Shown here: in pieces, positions 33,498 to 42,449 of the stretch
Layout: each line of letters begins with the position of its first letter
Position numbering within the stretch: position 1 is the first letter of the stretch
NCBI RefSeq assembly: GCF_014904745.1
Contig: NZ_JACZCS010000026.1
Span: 18,100 to 82,099, forward strand
Length of the DNA: 64,000 nucleotides
Source: Oricola nitratireducens
Lineage (GTDB): Bacteria > Pseudomonadota > Alphaproteobacteria > Rhizobiales > Rhizobiaceae
Direction: 5' to 3'
Made by a program: the position numbers and the translations under genes
Notes under the pieces: model-generated
What the model was told of the DNA's origin: nothing
What the model saw: the letters and a program-made list of their open reading frames with translations, nothing else
Database searches by the model: none

Positions 33498-34153
33498 GAC
33501 AGGAAAAGCCTCGGTTCAAGGGTTTCGTGATTCATCGCGGCAATGTCCGCCAGAATCGTCGCGCTGCCAAGATCGTCCAGCGTCGAGGACGCGGCGCGCG
33601 ACGCGGTTCGCGCGATGACCGGTTCCAGGTCGGCAAGCAGTTTCGCCGCGCCGCGCTGGCCGGTGACCGACAGGCGGATCGCCGCCTGCAACTGGTTGGC
33701 GACGAAGGCGTGCAGGAAGGCGGCAAGCCCGTCTTCGAGCGCGATCGCCTGCAGGCCGCAGGCGGCGCCGACGGCGACGCAGAGCGGCGTGCCGCGCGGC
33801 GGCAGAACCTCGGGTTCGAACCAGTTGGCGGCGGCCTCCAGAAAGCCGCTTCCCTGATCGACGGTCTCGCGGTGGCGTTCGGCCGAACCGGTCATGGCGC
33901 GGGCCAGGGCGGCGATTTCGGCGATGTCACCGGCGCTCGCTGCCGCTCGCCAACTCGCCGCGAAGACCACCGCGTCGTTCCATTGCGGGCCTTTTGCGAG
34001 AAGCGCTTCCAGCCAGGCGCGCAGGCTGTCGGGATCGGCGACGGTGCGGCCGGCGACGGCCTGTTCCAGTGCCGCCGAATAGGCGTAGCCCCCGGTCGGG
34101 AAGACCGGCGACAGCCAGGACATCAGCCGCAGGAGATTGGCGGAACCGGTCAC
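33494..34153 (-). CDS. ureF: Urease accessory protein UreF
   Basis: A 219-residue all-helical protein that joins UreD and UreG in the nickel-loading complex. The N-terminus 'LLRLMSWLSPVFPTGGYAYSAALE' is the UreF signature. The GTG start at 34153 overlaps the YrhK-gene stop (GTGA), which sets the start; upstream residues of the open frame are unrelated. Length fits the family. Confidence 0.93.
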   Translation of the reverse strand: MTGSANLLRLMSWLSPVFPTGGYAYSAALEQAVAGRTVADPDSLRAWLEALLAKGPQWNDAVVFAASWRAAASAGDIAEIAALARAMTGSAERHRETVDQGSGFLEAAANWFEPEVLPPRGTPLCVAVGAACGLQAIALEDGLAAFLHAFVANQLQAAIRLSVTGQRGAAKLLADLEPVIARTASRAASSTLDDLGSATILADIAAMNHETLEPRLFLS

Positions 34154-34431
34154 TGTTTCGCCCGCGCGGCAAGGTCGGCGAAATCGCCGATCACGGCGTA
34201 ATGCAGTTCGCGCACCAGCTTCAGCGACGGCCCGACGACGAAAAGGACGGAGCCGACGACGAAGCACCAGATCGCGGGCGTTTCCCACGCCTTGTAGAAG
34301 AACATCCAGGAGCCGACGAGGAACAGCATGCCGGCGGTGAACTGGACGAGGGTGAAGGCCAGTTCGTAGGCCGCGTAGAGCTTCTCGTGCTGTTTGGAGA
34401 TATGCCGCGTGTCGGGCGCGAAAATTCTCAT
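34150..34431 (-). CDS. Small membrane protein, YrhK-like
   Basis: A 93-residue protein with two hydrophobic helices (about 27-44 'TLVQFTAGMLFLVGSWMFF' and 50-68 'AIWCFVVGSVLFVVGPSL') and charged ends, the YrhK-domain pattern. ATG at 34431 has GGAGG eight bases upstream. It overlaps the ureF start by four bases. Function unknown; such genes recur next to ureF in rhizobia as far as I recall. Confidence 0.75.
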   Translation of the reverse strand: MRIFAPDTRHISKQHEKLYAAYELAFTLVQFTAGMLFLVGSWMFFYKAWETPAIWCFVVGSVLFVVGPSLKLVRELHYAVIGDFADLAARAKQ

Positions 34432-34468
34432 GGTGTGGCCTCCGGATTCGCCTGTGCCGCCGGACTTT

Positions 34469-34816
34469 CTAGTGTTCCACCGATCTGGAGAAAAGATTGA
34501 TGATGACAACTCCCGAGATGATCAGAGCGAGGCCGACGATTGCCGGGAGATCGAGCCGCTGGCCCAGAACCAGCCATGCCGCCAGCGTTATCAGGATGAT
34601 GCCGGTACCCGACCAGATGGCATAGACGACGCCGGCCGGAATCACCCGTATCGGGAAGGAGAGGAGCCAGAACGACAGGGAATAGAAAATGATGGTGACG
34701 AGGCTCGGGCCGAGCCGGGTGAAGCTCTCGGTGCGCACGAGCGCCGTCGTCGCGACCACTTCCGCGGCGATGGCCACGGCGAGGACGAGATAGATGCTGA
34801 GCGAGATCGGAGGCAT
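34469..34816 (-). CDS. SMR-family small multidrug transporter (EmrE-like)
   Basis: A 115-residue inner-membrane protein with four helices. The conserved glutamate is in helix 1 ('VAIAAEVVATTAL', about residue 19), followed by 'GPSLVTIIFYSLSFWLLSF' and 'PAGVVYAIWSGTGII', the SMR signatures. It exports cationic compounds or guanidinium in exchange for protons; the substrate here is unknown. Guanidine/urea-related transport would fit the urease neighbourhood but is speculation. Start ATG at 34816; a TTG at 34855 overlapping the ureE stop is an alternative. Confidence 0.87.
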   Translation of the reverse strand: MPPISLSIYLVLAVAIAAEVVATTALVRTESFTRLGPSLVTIIFYSLSFWLLSFPIRVIPAGVVYAIWSGTGIILITLAAWLVLGQRLDLPAIVGLALIISGVVIINLFSRSVEH

Positions 34817-34851
34817 GCTGTTTGTTCCCGGCAGGACGCGCGTCACGCGGT

Positions 34852-35325
34852 TCAATGGTCGTGGTGATGGGCATGTGCATGGCCGTGGCCGTGCGCGCCG
34901 TGGGCGTCGCCATAGGCGCCGCCTTCCGGGTCGAACGGGGCCGAGACGTCGGCGACGGCGGCGCCGAGACCTTCGAGCATGTCGCGGATGACGTGATCGC
35001 GGCGGATCAGGATCCGATCGGGCAGGATCTGGGCGGCGAGATGGCGGTTGCCGATCTGCCAGGTGAGCGCCAGAAGGTGGCGGGCGTCGCGGCCGCGGAC
35101 TTCGAGCAGGTCTTCCGGCGCGGCGCGTACCTCGATCACCTGGCCGTCGTCGAGCAGCAGCCCGTCGCCGTGGCGCAGCAGGCGTGCCTCGGCGAGGTCG
35201 AGCAGGAATTCGATGCCGTTGTCGGAGACCATCTTCATACGGCGGCGATGGCGCGCGGTCTCGTCGAGGGTGATCGTCCCGGCGGGATCGTGAAAGTGGC
35301 GGGTGACGGAAGTGGCGGTCGGCAT
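34852..35325 (-). CDS. ureE: Urease accessory nickel chaperone UreE
   Basis: A 157-residue nickel metallochaperone. The N-terminal peptide-binding domain and the ferredoxin-like metal domain are followed by a histidine-rich tail, 'GDAHGAHGHGHAHAHHHDH', with nine histidines in 19 residues, which stores nickel ions. 'LLALTWQIGNRHLAAQI' includes the conserved surface histidine of the interface site. ATG at 35325 has AGGA eight bases upstream. First urease gene of the second block. Confidence 0.95.
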   Translation of the reverse strand: MPTATSVTRHFHDPAGTITLDETARHRRRMKMVSDNGIEFLLDLAEARLLRHGDGLLLDDGQVIEVRAAPEDLLEVRGRDARHLLALTWQIGNRHLAAQILPDRILIRRDHVIRDMLEGLGAAVADVSAPFDPEGGAYGDAHGAHGHGHAHAHHHDH

Positions 35326-35335
35326 GACCGCGATC

Positions 35336-35872
35336 CTATACCGGTTTGTGCGCCGCACGCCAGCGCCGGAATCCCCAAAGAACAAGCAGGACGAGCAGGA
35401 TCGTCATCGACACGGTCGAGGTCGCGGCTTTGAGTTGCGAATGCAGGCTGGCGCTTTCGACGAGGGCAGGGGTGATGCCGTCCGGGCCGGCCCTGAGCAT
35501 CGCCGATACGTCGAAATTTTCCCAATAGTCGAAGACCATGCCCGGAATGGCCGTGGCCGCAAGGACATAACGCCAGATGCCCCAGCGTACGGGCGCCAGG
35601 CGCAGGATCGCCCAGCCGAGCGTCAGCGCCAGAAGCGTGGGATAAACGGCGTCGAGACGGTGCTGGACATTGGCGTAGAAACGGCCGCCCTCCGGCGAGA
35701 GCGCGGCGAGAAACGTCCGCGCCTCGTCGAAGGTGTATCCGCCGGGCCGCATGTCGAAGACCGCGAGCCCGCCTGCGTCACGGCTCAGCGCCGGGATCGA
35801 CCACAGCACCATGGCAAGATAATCGCCGAGCATGACGGCGAAGAGGAGCCAGAAGATGCGGTTCGAGGTCAT
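35336..35872 (-). CDS. Hypothetical membrane protein with four helices
   Basis: A 178-residue inner-membrane protein with hydrophobic segments at about 7-25, 72-88, 95-115 and 148-168. A long extracytoplasmic loop (30-70) contains 'FDMRPGGYTFDEARTFLAAL', and 'PGMVFDYWENFDVSAMLRAGP' follows helix 3. I do not recognise the family. It precedes ureE by ten bases on the same strand, so it may be transcribed with the urease genes. Confidence 0.72.
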   Translation of the reverse strand: MTSNRIFWLLFAVMLGDYLAMVLWSIPALSRDAGGLAVFDMRPGGYTFDEARTFLAALSPEGGRFYANVQHRLDAVYPTLLALTLGWAILRLAPVRWGIWRYVLAATAIPGMVFDYWENFDVSAMLRAGPDGITPALVESASLHSQLKAATSTVSMTILLVLLVLWGFRRWRAAHKPV

Positions 35873-35893
35873 GGCGCGAGCCGTCAGGCGAGA

Positions 35894-36346
35894 CTAGCCG
35901 GCGCTGGCGAGCACCAGCTTCTCGATCTCGTGGACCGGATGCTTGGTCAGGTCCTTGTCGAGTTCGCCAACGATCTTGTCCTGGACTTCCTTGTGCAATT
36001 CCTTGCGCATGGCGCCGAGGACAGCCGGCGGCGCGACGAGGACGAGTTCATCGAAGCCGTTCTTGTGCGCGGTCTTGTAGAGGCGCTCGGCGATATCCTT
36101 TGCGAAACGCTCCTTTTCGACGCGGTGCCAGTCGGTTTCCTGCACAGCACTGCGATGCGAGCCGCTGTCGTTCAGACGGCCCGGTCGGTCGGCGCCCTGG
36201 TCGCGGGTGGCCGGATTTTCGTGCTCCAGTTCGCGGAAGACGGTGAGATTGGGAAATTTCTCGTCGCCGTCATTGCGCAGGAACAGGGCTTTTTCGCCAT
36301 CGGCGATCACCAGCCAGCCATTATTTTTGAGCGTTAGTCCAGCCAT
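35894..36346 (-). CDS. Host-attachment-family protein
   Basis: A 150-residue cytoplasmic-looking protein with the pattern of the family annotated as host attachment proteins (first described in Agrobacterium): 'KNNGWLVIADGEKALFLRN', 'RPGRLNDSGSHRSAV', 'FAKDIAERLYK' and 'LVLVAPPAVLGAMRKEL'. Those elements resemble the eRF1-domain-3-like fold of the baeRF group, which suggests RNA- or ribosome-associated roles and not adhesion. ATG at 36346 has GAAGGAGG upstream. It is surrounded by unrelated genes; transcription is probably separate. Confidence 0.78.
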   Translation of the reverse strand: MAGLTLKNNGWLVIADGEKALFLRNDGDEKFPNLTVFRELEHENPATRDQGADRPGRLNDSGSHRSAVQETDWHRVEKERFAKDIAERLYKTAHKNGFDELVLVAPPAVLGAMRKELHKEVQDKIVGELDKDLTKHPVHEIEKLVLASAG

Positions 36347-36472
36347 CGGGGGCCTCCTTCTTTTTCGATTCCGCATCACTCGCAGAATTTGAGCGGTTTG
36401 CAATTGATCGCGCTCAATAACGGTGATTGTGGCGCGACAGGGAAAGGAATGTCTCGCGGGGGCGGCCGGATT

Positions 36473-37495
36473 TCAACCGGACGCGAACAGCGACGGCACA
36501 TGAAAGAAGGCAAGCGCGCGTTCTTCGCATGTCACCGCCATGATCTCGCCGCTCGCGTCGACATCGACGCCCTTGGGGCCGCCTTCCTCGGGGTTGACGC
36601 GTCCGCGCCGGAAGGTTTCATCGTCGAGCACCGTGACGGTGCGAACGGGCGCATGCGGGCCGCGCCAATCGCCTGCACGCGCTTCGTAGACATGCACGAA
36701 AGGCGCGCCGGCATCGGCGACGTAGATGCGGCTGCCATCGGGCGAGAAGCGCAGGCCGTGCGGATAGGCGACGCCGTCGAGCGTGCCGACGGGTTCGTCG
36801 GAGCGGCGCAGCCGTGCACGGTTGTCGAAGATCAGGACATTGGCCGTCATGTGATTGCTGACCGCGACCCACGCCCTGTCCGGGCTCACGGCAATTCCGT
36901 CCGGTATGTCGAGGGTGTTTTCGAGGACGATGCTGTCACGCGGCAGGGCGAAGCCGCCCCGCAGCGCCACCGAGTGCCGGGTGATGCGGTGTTCGTAATT
37001 GTTGCAGACGAGGATATCGGCACGGCGCCGGTTGGCGCTGACGACACAGACCGAACCCGGCGATCCGATCCGCTGCCGGTAACCTGCCCGGCAGATCGTG
37101 CGCAACGGATTGACGTGGTGGACGCGGTTGTTGCCGTCGCGTTCGGGGATCGCGAAAACGGTCACTTGTCCCGACCGGTTCGCGACGATCAGCTTGTCAT
37201 CGCCGGCAAAGTCGAAGCCATGCGGGTCCGCGAGCGCGTTCGAACGCAGTTCGAGATAGTCATGGATCCCGACGGTGGGGCGCTCCGCCGCGCGGTCGAT
37301 GCGGATATCGAACAGGAAGCAGGAATTCTTCGCATAACCGGCGATCGCGAGCCTGCGATTGTCCGGAGAAAACCGGATATCCTCGGTGCGTCCAAGCCGC
37401 GATACCACGGCTTGTACCGGGGACGAGATATCGACGGCGACGCATGCGCGCCCGCCGTCGACGACCTTCGCGGGCCGGTCGATGGAAATGTTCAT
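36473..37495 (-). CDS. Seven-bladed beta-propeller protein of unknown function
   Basis: A 340-residue protein built from repeated strands: 'TEDIRFSPDNRRLAIAGY', 'IPDGIAVSPDRAWVAVSNH', 'YPHGLRFSPDGSRIYVADAG' and 'PKGVDVDASGEIMAVTCEE'. These are typical of YncE/lactonase/SMP-30-type propellers. There is no signal peptide from ATG 37495, and a longer frame would not supply one. No catalytic metal site was recognised. Flanked by GNAT and host-attachment genes. A sugar-lactone or scaffold role is possible. Confidence 0.7.
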   Translation of the reverse strand: MNISIDRPAKVVDGGRACVAVDISSPVQAVVSRLGRTEDIRFSPDNRRLAIAGYAKNSCFLFDIRIDRAAERPTVGIHDYLELRSNALADPHGFDFAGDDKLIVANRSGQVTVFAIPERDGNNRVHHVNPLRTICRAGYRQRIGSPGSVCVVSANRRRADILVCNNYEHRITRHSVALRGGFALPRDSIVLENTLDIPDGIAVSPDRAWVAVSNHMTANVLIFDNRARLRRSDEPVGTLDGVAYPHGLRFSPDGSRIYVADAGAPFVHVYEARAGDWRGPHAPVRTVTVLDDETFRRGRVNPEEGGPKGVDVDASGEIMAVTCEERALAFFHVPSLFASG

Positions 37496-37622
37496 GGCTT
37501 GCGCCACCCGGTATGCGCAAACGACACCGCTCCGGCTGTCTGACCGGCGCGTTCGCCTGCAGCGTTGCGTCCCGCCGAAAAGCATAGCGGGAAAGGGCAT
37601 CTAGGCAAATATCCGCAGGCGA

Positions 37623-38111
37623 TTATTTACTGTGTGCCGTTACGGGCTTGCGCATGGTGACACTTGTCGGACGATCATAGCCATCGTGCGCCGTTGCTCC
37701 GGTTCGCACAAAGCCGAGCCGGGAAAAGGTTTCGTGGTTCTCGGTCAATTCGATGCGGGTCTGCAGTTCGAGGAAGGGGAGGTCGGCGGCGCGGGCTTCG
37801 TCCTCGGCGATCGCGAACAGCCGCCGGGCGATGCCGCGGCCGCGAAAGGCGTCACCGACAGCGAGCTTGCCGACATAGAGGGCGTCCGGCTCGGCGCGCA
37901 GGAACACGCATCCGGCGATGCGGCCGCCTTCTGTCGCCAGGACAAGCGTCTCCGACTTCGCCTTCCCGGCGAGCGCGCTCGCGTCCATGCGCAGCAGCGA
38001 GGAGGGCGGATCGATGCGATCCGCCATATAGGCGAAGCTCGCCATCAGCAGCGCGTGCAGATCTTCCCATCGGTCGAAATCCGGCGGGGCCTTGGCTATT
38101 TCCACGGTCAT
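37623..38111 (-). CDS. GNAT-family N-acetyltransferase
   Basis: A 162-residue acetyl-CoA-dependent acetyltransferase. The acetyl-CoA loop is in 'VGKLAVGDAFRGRGIARRLFAIAEDEA' (RGxGxA at about 104-109) and the C-terminal substrate strand is 'TFSRLGFVRTGATAHDGYDRPTSVTM'. Acceptor unknown. The start ATG at 38111 lies just beyond the hairpin at 38122-38150; longer frames run into the peroxiredoxin gene's terminator and coding sequence. Confidence 0.85.
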   Translation of the reverse strand: MTVEIAKAPPDFDRWEDLHALLMASFAYMADRIDPPSSLLRMDASALAGKAKSETLVLATEGGRIAGCVFLRAEPDALYVGKLAVGDAFRGRGIARRLFAIAEDEARAADLPFLELQTRIELTENHETFSRLGFVRTGATAHDGYDRPTSVTMRKPVTAHSK

Positions 38112-38121
38112 GACGCCATAT

Positions 38122-38150
38122 GAAAAGGCCCTCGCGTTTCCGCAAGGGCC
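38122..38150 (-). terminator. Rho-independent terminator of the peroxiredoxin gene
   Basis: On the minus strand GGCCCTTGCG, GAAA loop, CGCGAGGGCC, then TTTTC. It begins 23 bases after the peroxiredoxin stop and separates it from the GNAT gene. Confidence 0.85.
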
Positions 38151-38173
38151 CTCGTTTCCGTTTCCGCTGAGGC

Positions 38174-38716
38174 TCAGGCCGCGACTGCTTCCTTTTCGTC
38201 GAGATTGGCGAGGATGTTCTGCGGCGAGGAGACGCCGTAGGGATCGCTCTCGCAATTGTCGGAATAGCCTTCTTCCTCGAACCATTTTTCGACAACGCCG
38301 TCATTGACGACCGCGCCATAGCGCCAGGAACGCAGGCCGAAGCCGAGATTGTCCTTGCGCACCAGCATGCCCATCTTGCGGGTGAATTCGCCCGAGCCGT
38401 CGGGGATCAGCTTGACCTTCTCGACGCCCTGCGCCTTGCCCCATGCGTTCATGACGAAGGCATCGTTGACGGAAATGCAGTAGATCTCGTCGATACCCTT
38501 GGCCTTGAACTCGTCGAAAAGCTTCTCGAAATCGGGAAGCTGGTAGGTCGAGCAGGTCGGTGTGAAGGCGCCCGGCAGCGAGAACAGAACGACGCGCTTG
38601 CCCTTGAAATAGTCGTCCGAGGTCTTGTCTTCCCAGCGGAAGGGGTTCGGGCCCTCGATGGATTCGTCACGTATGCGCGTGCGGAAGGTGACGAAAGGGA
38701 CTTTCCTGCCGATCAT
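38174..38716 (-). CDS. Peroxiredoxin, Prx5/hybrid type
   Basis: A 180-residue thiol peroxidase reducing hydrogen peroxide and alkyl hydroperoxides. The peroxidatic cysteine is Cys55 in 'SLPGAFTPTCS', the Prx5 hallmark. 'IYCISVNDAFVMNAWGK' and 'GMLVRKDNLGFGLRSWRY' follow as in that class. In proteobacteria glutaredoxin/glutathione are the usual reductants. It is monocistronic, with a terminator behind and a repeat-rich 241-base region in front. Confidence 0.92.
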   Translation of the reverse strand: MIGRKVPFVTFRTRIRDESIEGPNPFRWEDKTSDDYFKGKRVVLFSLPGAFTPTCSTYQLPDFEKLFDEFKAKGIDEIYCISVNDAFVMNAWGKAQGVEKVKLIPDGSGEFTRKMGMLVRKDNLGFGLRSWRYGAVVNDGVVEKWFEEEGYSDNCESDPYGVSSPQNILANLDEKEAVAA

Positions 38717-38785
38717 TCTCTACTCCATGGTTTTGGTTTCCGGCGGACAGGCGCCGTTGCGGGAGGAAAATGAACGGCGCGCTTT

Positions 38786-38840
38786 CGTAATGTCCTGATT
38801 ACGGACTAACAGCCTGTATACATTCCTGTCCAGCAGGAAT
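38786..38840. promoter_or_regulatory. Pair of inverted repeats upstream of the peroxiredoxin gene
   Basis: CGTAA-N8-TTACG (38786-38803) and ATTCCTG-N5-CAGGAAT (38822-38840) lie 70-125 bases before the peroxiredoxin ATG. The second has perfect 7-bp arms. They could be operators for a peroxide- or thiol-responsive regulator; no consensus was matched. Confidence 0.4.
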
Positions 38841-38957
38841 GCTGCATTGCAACGGTAAAATGGTGCAGCGCAATGCCGTCGCGTCAGGTCAAGAAACGCG
38901 TTTGCCGCGGGCTGCGTGCGCCCCGAATTCGCATGACCGCGGCCGGCGCCGGATCGC

Positions 38958-39254
38958 CTACAAGGTTTCGATCCGCTCCGGATGAATGATCTCGACCGTC
39001 CGGCTCTCGATCAGCGGCGCCGACGCCTCGCGAAAGGCCTTTATATGCGCCGTGTTGAAATGGTTTTCGAGGTCCTCGCGGCTCTTCCACTGCTCGACGA
39101 AGACGACGCGCCGCGAATTGCTGACGCTTGTGTTCAGATCATAGAAAATGCAGCCGTGTTCCTCGCGGGTGGCCTCGATGCACGGCATCGCCGCTTCGCG
39201 CAGGGCGGCCAGCGAATCCGGCTTGATGGTGAGCGTGGCGACGACGTAGATCAT
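38958..39254 (-). CDS. Antibiotic biosynthesis monooxygenase (ABM) family protein
   Basis: A 98-residue ferredoxin-like alpha/beta protein with 'VATLTIKPDSLAALREA', 'EHGCIFYDLNTS', 'VFVEQWKSREDLENHF' and 'HIKAFREA', the standard ABM/YgiN pattern. Such proteins act as cofactor-free quinol oxidases or as small binding proteins. It stands alone between ureC and the peroxiredoxin gene. Function is not predictable. Confidence 0.85.
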   Translation of the reverse strand: MIYVVATLTIKPDSLAALREAAMPCIEATREEHGCIFYDLNTSVSNSRRVVFVEQWKSREDLENHFNTAHIKAFREASAPLIESRTVEIIHPERIETL

Positions 39255-39352
39255 GGTTGTTCCTCCCGACAGGCATGTCGCGCGAGCTTAAGTCCGAACG
39301 CCTGCCGTGACCAGTCTCGCGATACTCCAGGTCGTCTGGCGGCTCATCACGC

Positions 39353-41065
<1,713 letters not shown>

Positions 41066-41084
41066 GGGTCTCGTCCTTCGGTGG

Positions 41085-41498
41085 TCAGTTTTCCTGCATC
41101 AGCAGGAGAAGTTCCTCGGTGCGCTTGCGCGTCATCGTGGCCTTGCATGAAATGGTGATGAGCGGCCTGATCGAGCCGCCGGCGAATTGCGCGCCTTCGG
41201 CCTCGCACTGGCCGTCGCGGTAATCGATCCAGGCGCGCTGGGCCTTGAGCAGGTTTTCCGCGCCGTTGGCCTGATCGGGGACATATTCCCGGTTGGCTTC
41301 GTCGATGGATTTCATGTAGGCGCGGACCTTCTTCCATGCCGCGTTCAAGGCGTCGTCGGCGCGCGCATAGTCCTGCGCCGCGCACCAGTTCATGCCCAAT
41401 TGCGGCAGGTCGCCGGGTTTCGAGCAGTCCCAGTCCTGCGCGAGGACGGGGGATGCGAGGCATCCGAAAACCGCGGCAAGGGCGAGACGACGGATCAT
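41085..41498 (-). CDS. Secreted DUF1311/LprI-like protein in the urease cluster
   Basis: A 137-residue exported protein. The signal peptide [20 protein letters not shown] is followed by a cysteine-rich helical domain with '[32 protein letters not shown]' and '[21 protein letters not shown]', the DUF1311 pattern seen in lysozyme-inhibitor LprI. It overlaps the ureB stop by four bases and lies between ureB and ureC, an arrangement found in other rhizobia. Its link to urease is unknown. Confidence 0.86.
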   Translation of the reverse strand: MIRRLALAAVFGCLASPVLAQDWDCSKPGDLPQLGMNWCAAQDYARADDALNAAWKKVRAYMKSIDEANREYVPDQANGAENLLKAQRAWIDYRDGQCEAEGAQFAGGSIRPLITISCKATMTRKRTEELLLLMQEN

Positions 41499-41800
41499 AA
41501 CTCCCCCATGATCTCCTGGCGGAAACCGTAGACCTTGCGGTCGCCGCGCAGCGGTACCAGCGTGACGTCGCGGGTCTGGCCCGGCTCGAAACGCACGGCG
41601 GTGCCCGAGGCGATGTCGAGGCGCATGCCGCGCGCCTTGGCGCGGTCGAAGTCGAGCGCCGGATTGGTCTCGAAGAAATGGTAATGCGAGCCGACCTGGA
41701 CCGGGCGGTCACCGGTGTTGGCGACGGTCAGCGTCACGGTCGTCGCGCCCTCATTGAGGGTGATGTCGCCTTCGGCGGTGATGACTTCTCCGGGGATCAT
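41495..41800 (-). CDS. ureB: Urease beta subunit
   Basis: A 101-residue structural subunit. '[49 protein letters not shown]' is the family pattern from start to residue 50. AAGGAA lies just before the ATG. It follows ureA by about 100 bases that hold a possible 24-codon gene. Confidence 0.97.
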   Translation of the reverse strand: MIPGEVITAEGDITLNEGATTVTLTVANTGDRPVQVGSHYHFFETNPALDFDRAKARGMRLDIASGTAVRFEPGQTRDVTLVPLRGDRKVYGFRQEIMGEL

Positions 41801-41815
41801 GATTTTTTCCTTCGC

Positions 41816-41890
41816 TCACGCCGTCGCTTCGCGGGGCGACAATTCGAGATTTTTCGCGACGATCGGGGGCTGTTCGGCCGGTTCGGACAC
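41816..41890 (-). CDS. Possible 24-residue leader or small protein between ureA and ureB
   Basis: A GTG-started frame of 24 codons: MSEPAEQPPIVAKNLELSPR, then EATA and a stop. Its ribosome binding site AGGAGA overlaps the ureA stop (TGAGGAGAAACCGTG), with six bases to the GTG, which is better than most start sites in this cluster. It ends 16 bases before the ureB ATG. Translation would link ureA and ureB. The peptide is proline-rich and charged, without membrane segment; no homologue is known to me. Conservation in relatives decides whether it is real. Confidence 0.45.
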   Translation of the reverse strand: MSEPAEQPPIVAKNLELSPREATA

Positions 41891-41899
41891 GGTTTCTCC

Positions 41900-42202
41900 T
41901 CAGCGGATCGGTTCGTGCACCGTCACGAGCTTGGTGCCGTCGGGAAAGGTCGCCTCGACCTGGATGTCGTGGATCATCTCGGCGATGCCGTCCATCACCT
42001 GGTCGCGGGTCAGCACATGCGCGCCGGCTTCCATCAAATCGGCGACGGTGCGGCCGTCGCGTGCGCCCTCGACGACGAAATCGGTAATCAGGGCAATGGC
42101 TTCGGGGTGGTTGAGCCTGACGCCCCGCGCCAGCCTCTTGCGGGCGACTTCCGCCGCCATTGCGATGAGGAGCTTGTCTTTTTCTCGCGGTGTCAGATGC
42201 AT
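41900..42202 (-). CDS. ureA: Urease gamma subunit
   Basis: A 100-residue subunit, '[27 protein letters not shown]' and '[22 protein letters not shown]' being diagnostic. The ATG at 42202 is set by the family N-terminus (MHLTPRE); GGGGGA precedes it. The first gene of the block. In rhizobia ureD usually stands directly upstream, but here the divergent xylB gene does. Confidence 0.97.
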   Translation of the reverse strand: MHLTPREKDKLLIAMAAEVARKRLARGVRLNHPEAIALITDFVVEGARDGRTVADLMEAGAHVLTRDQVMDGIAEMIHDIQVEATFPDGTKLVTVHEPIR

Positions 42203-42382
42203 TCGTTCCCCCGGCAACAGGCCTTGCGATCGCGGCCGTCGGCTCGTTAAGTCTCGGCCGCATCGTGGAAAAAATGGCCGGCAAGTGCAAGCGTAATGTG
42301 CATCTTTATCGAAACCGCGCGGGCTGCATAAAAATTGTGCAGGCTGACCGTGTTCCGTCGCGAAACTGATTTTTTTTACCCC

Positions 42383-42411
42383 TTGAAGAAAAGGACGCAA
42401 CGCGGTTTAAA
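42383..42411 (+). promoter_or_regulatory. Probable xylB promoter
   Basis: TTGAAG (42383-42388), a 17-base spacer and TTTAAA (42406-42411), 38 bases before the xylB ATG. The rest of the 247-base ureA-xylB gap has no clear operator and no regulator gene. Confidence 0.55.
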
Positions 42412-42449
42412 TTCATGGAAGACGCCGCGCGGCGTACGGGAGGAGCATC

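Noticed and set aside
42324..42342. CTGCA-N9-TGCAG as a xylose-repressor operator
   Set aside because: Five-base arms and no regulator gene nearby; likely by chance.
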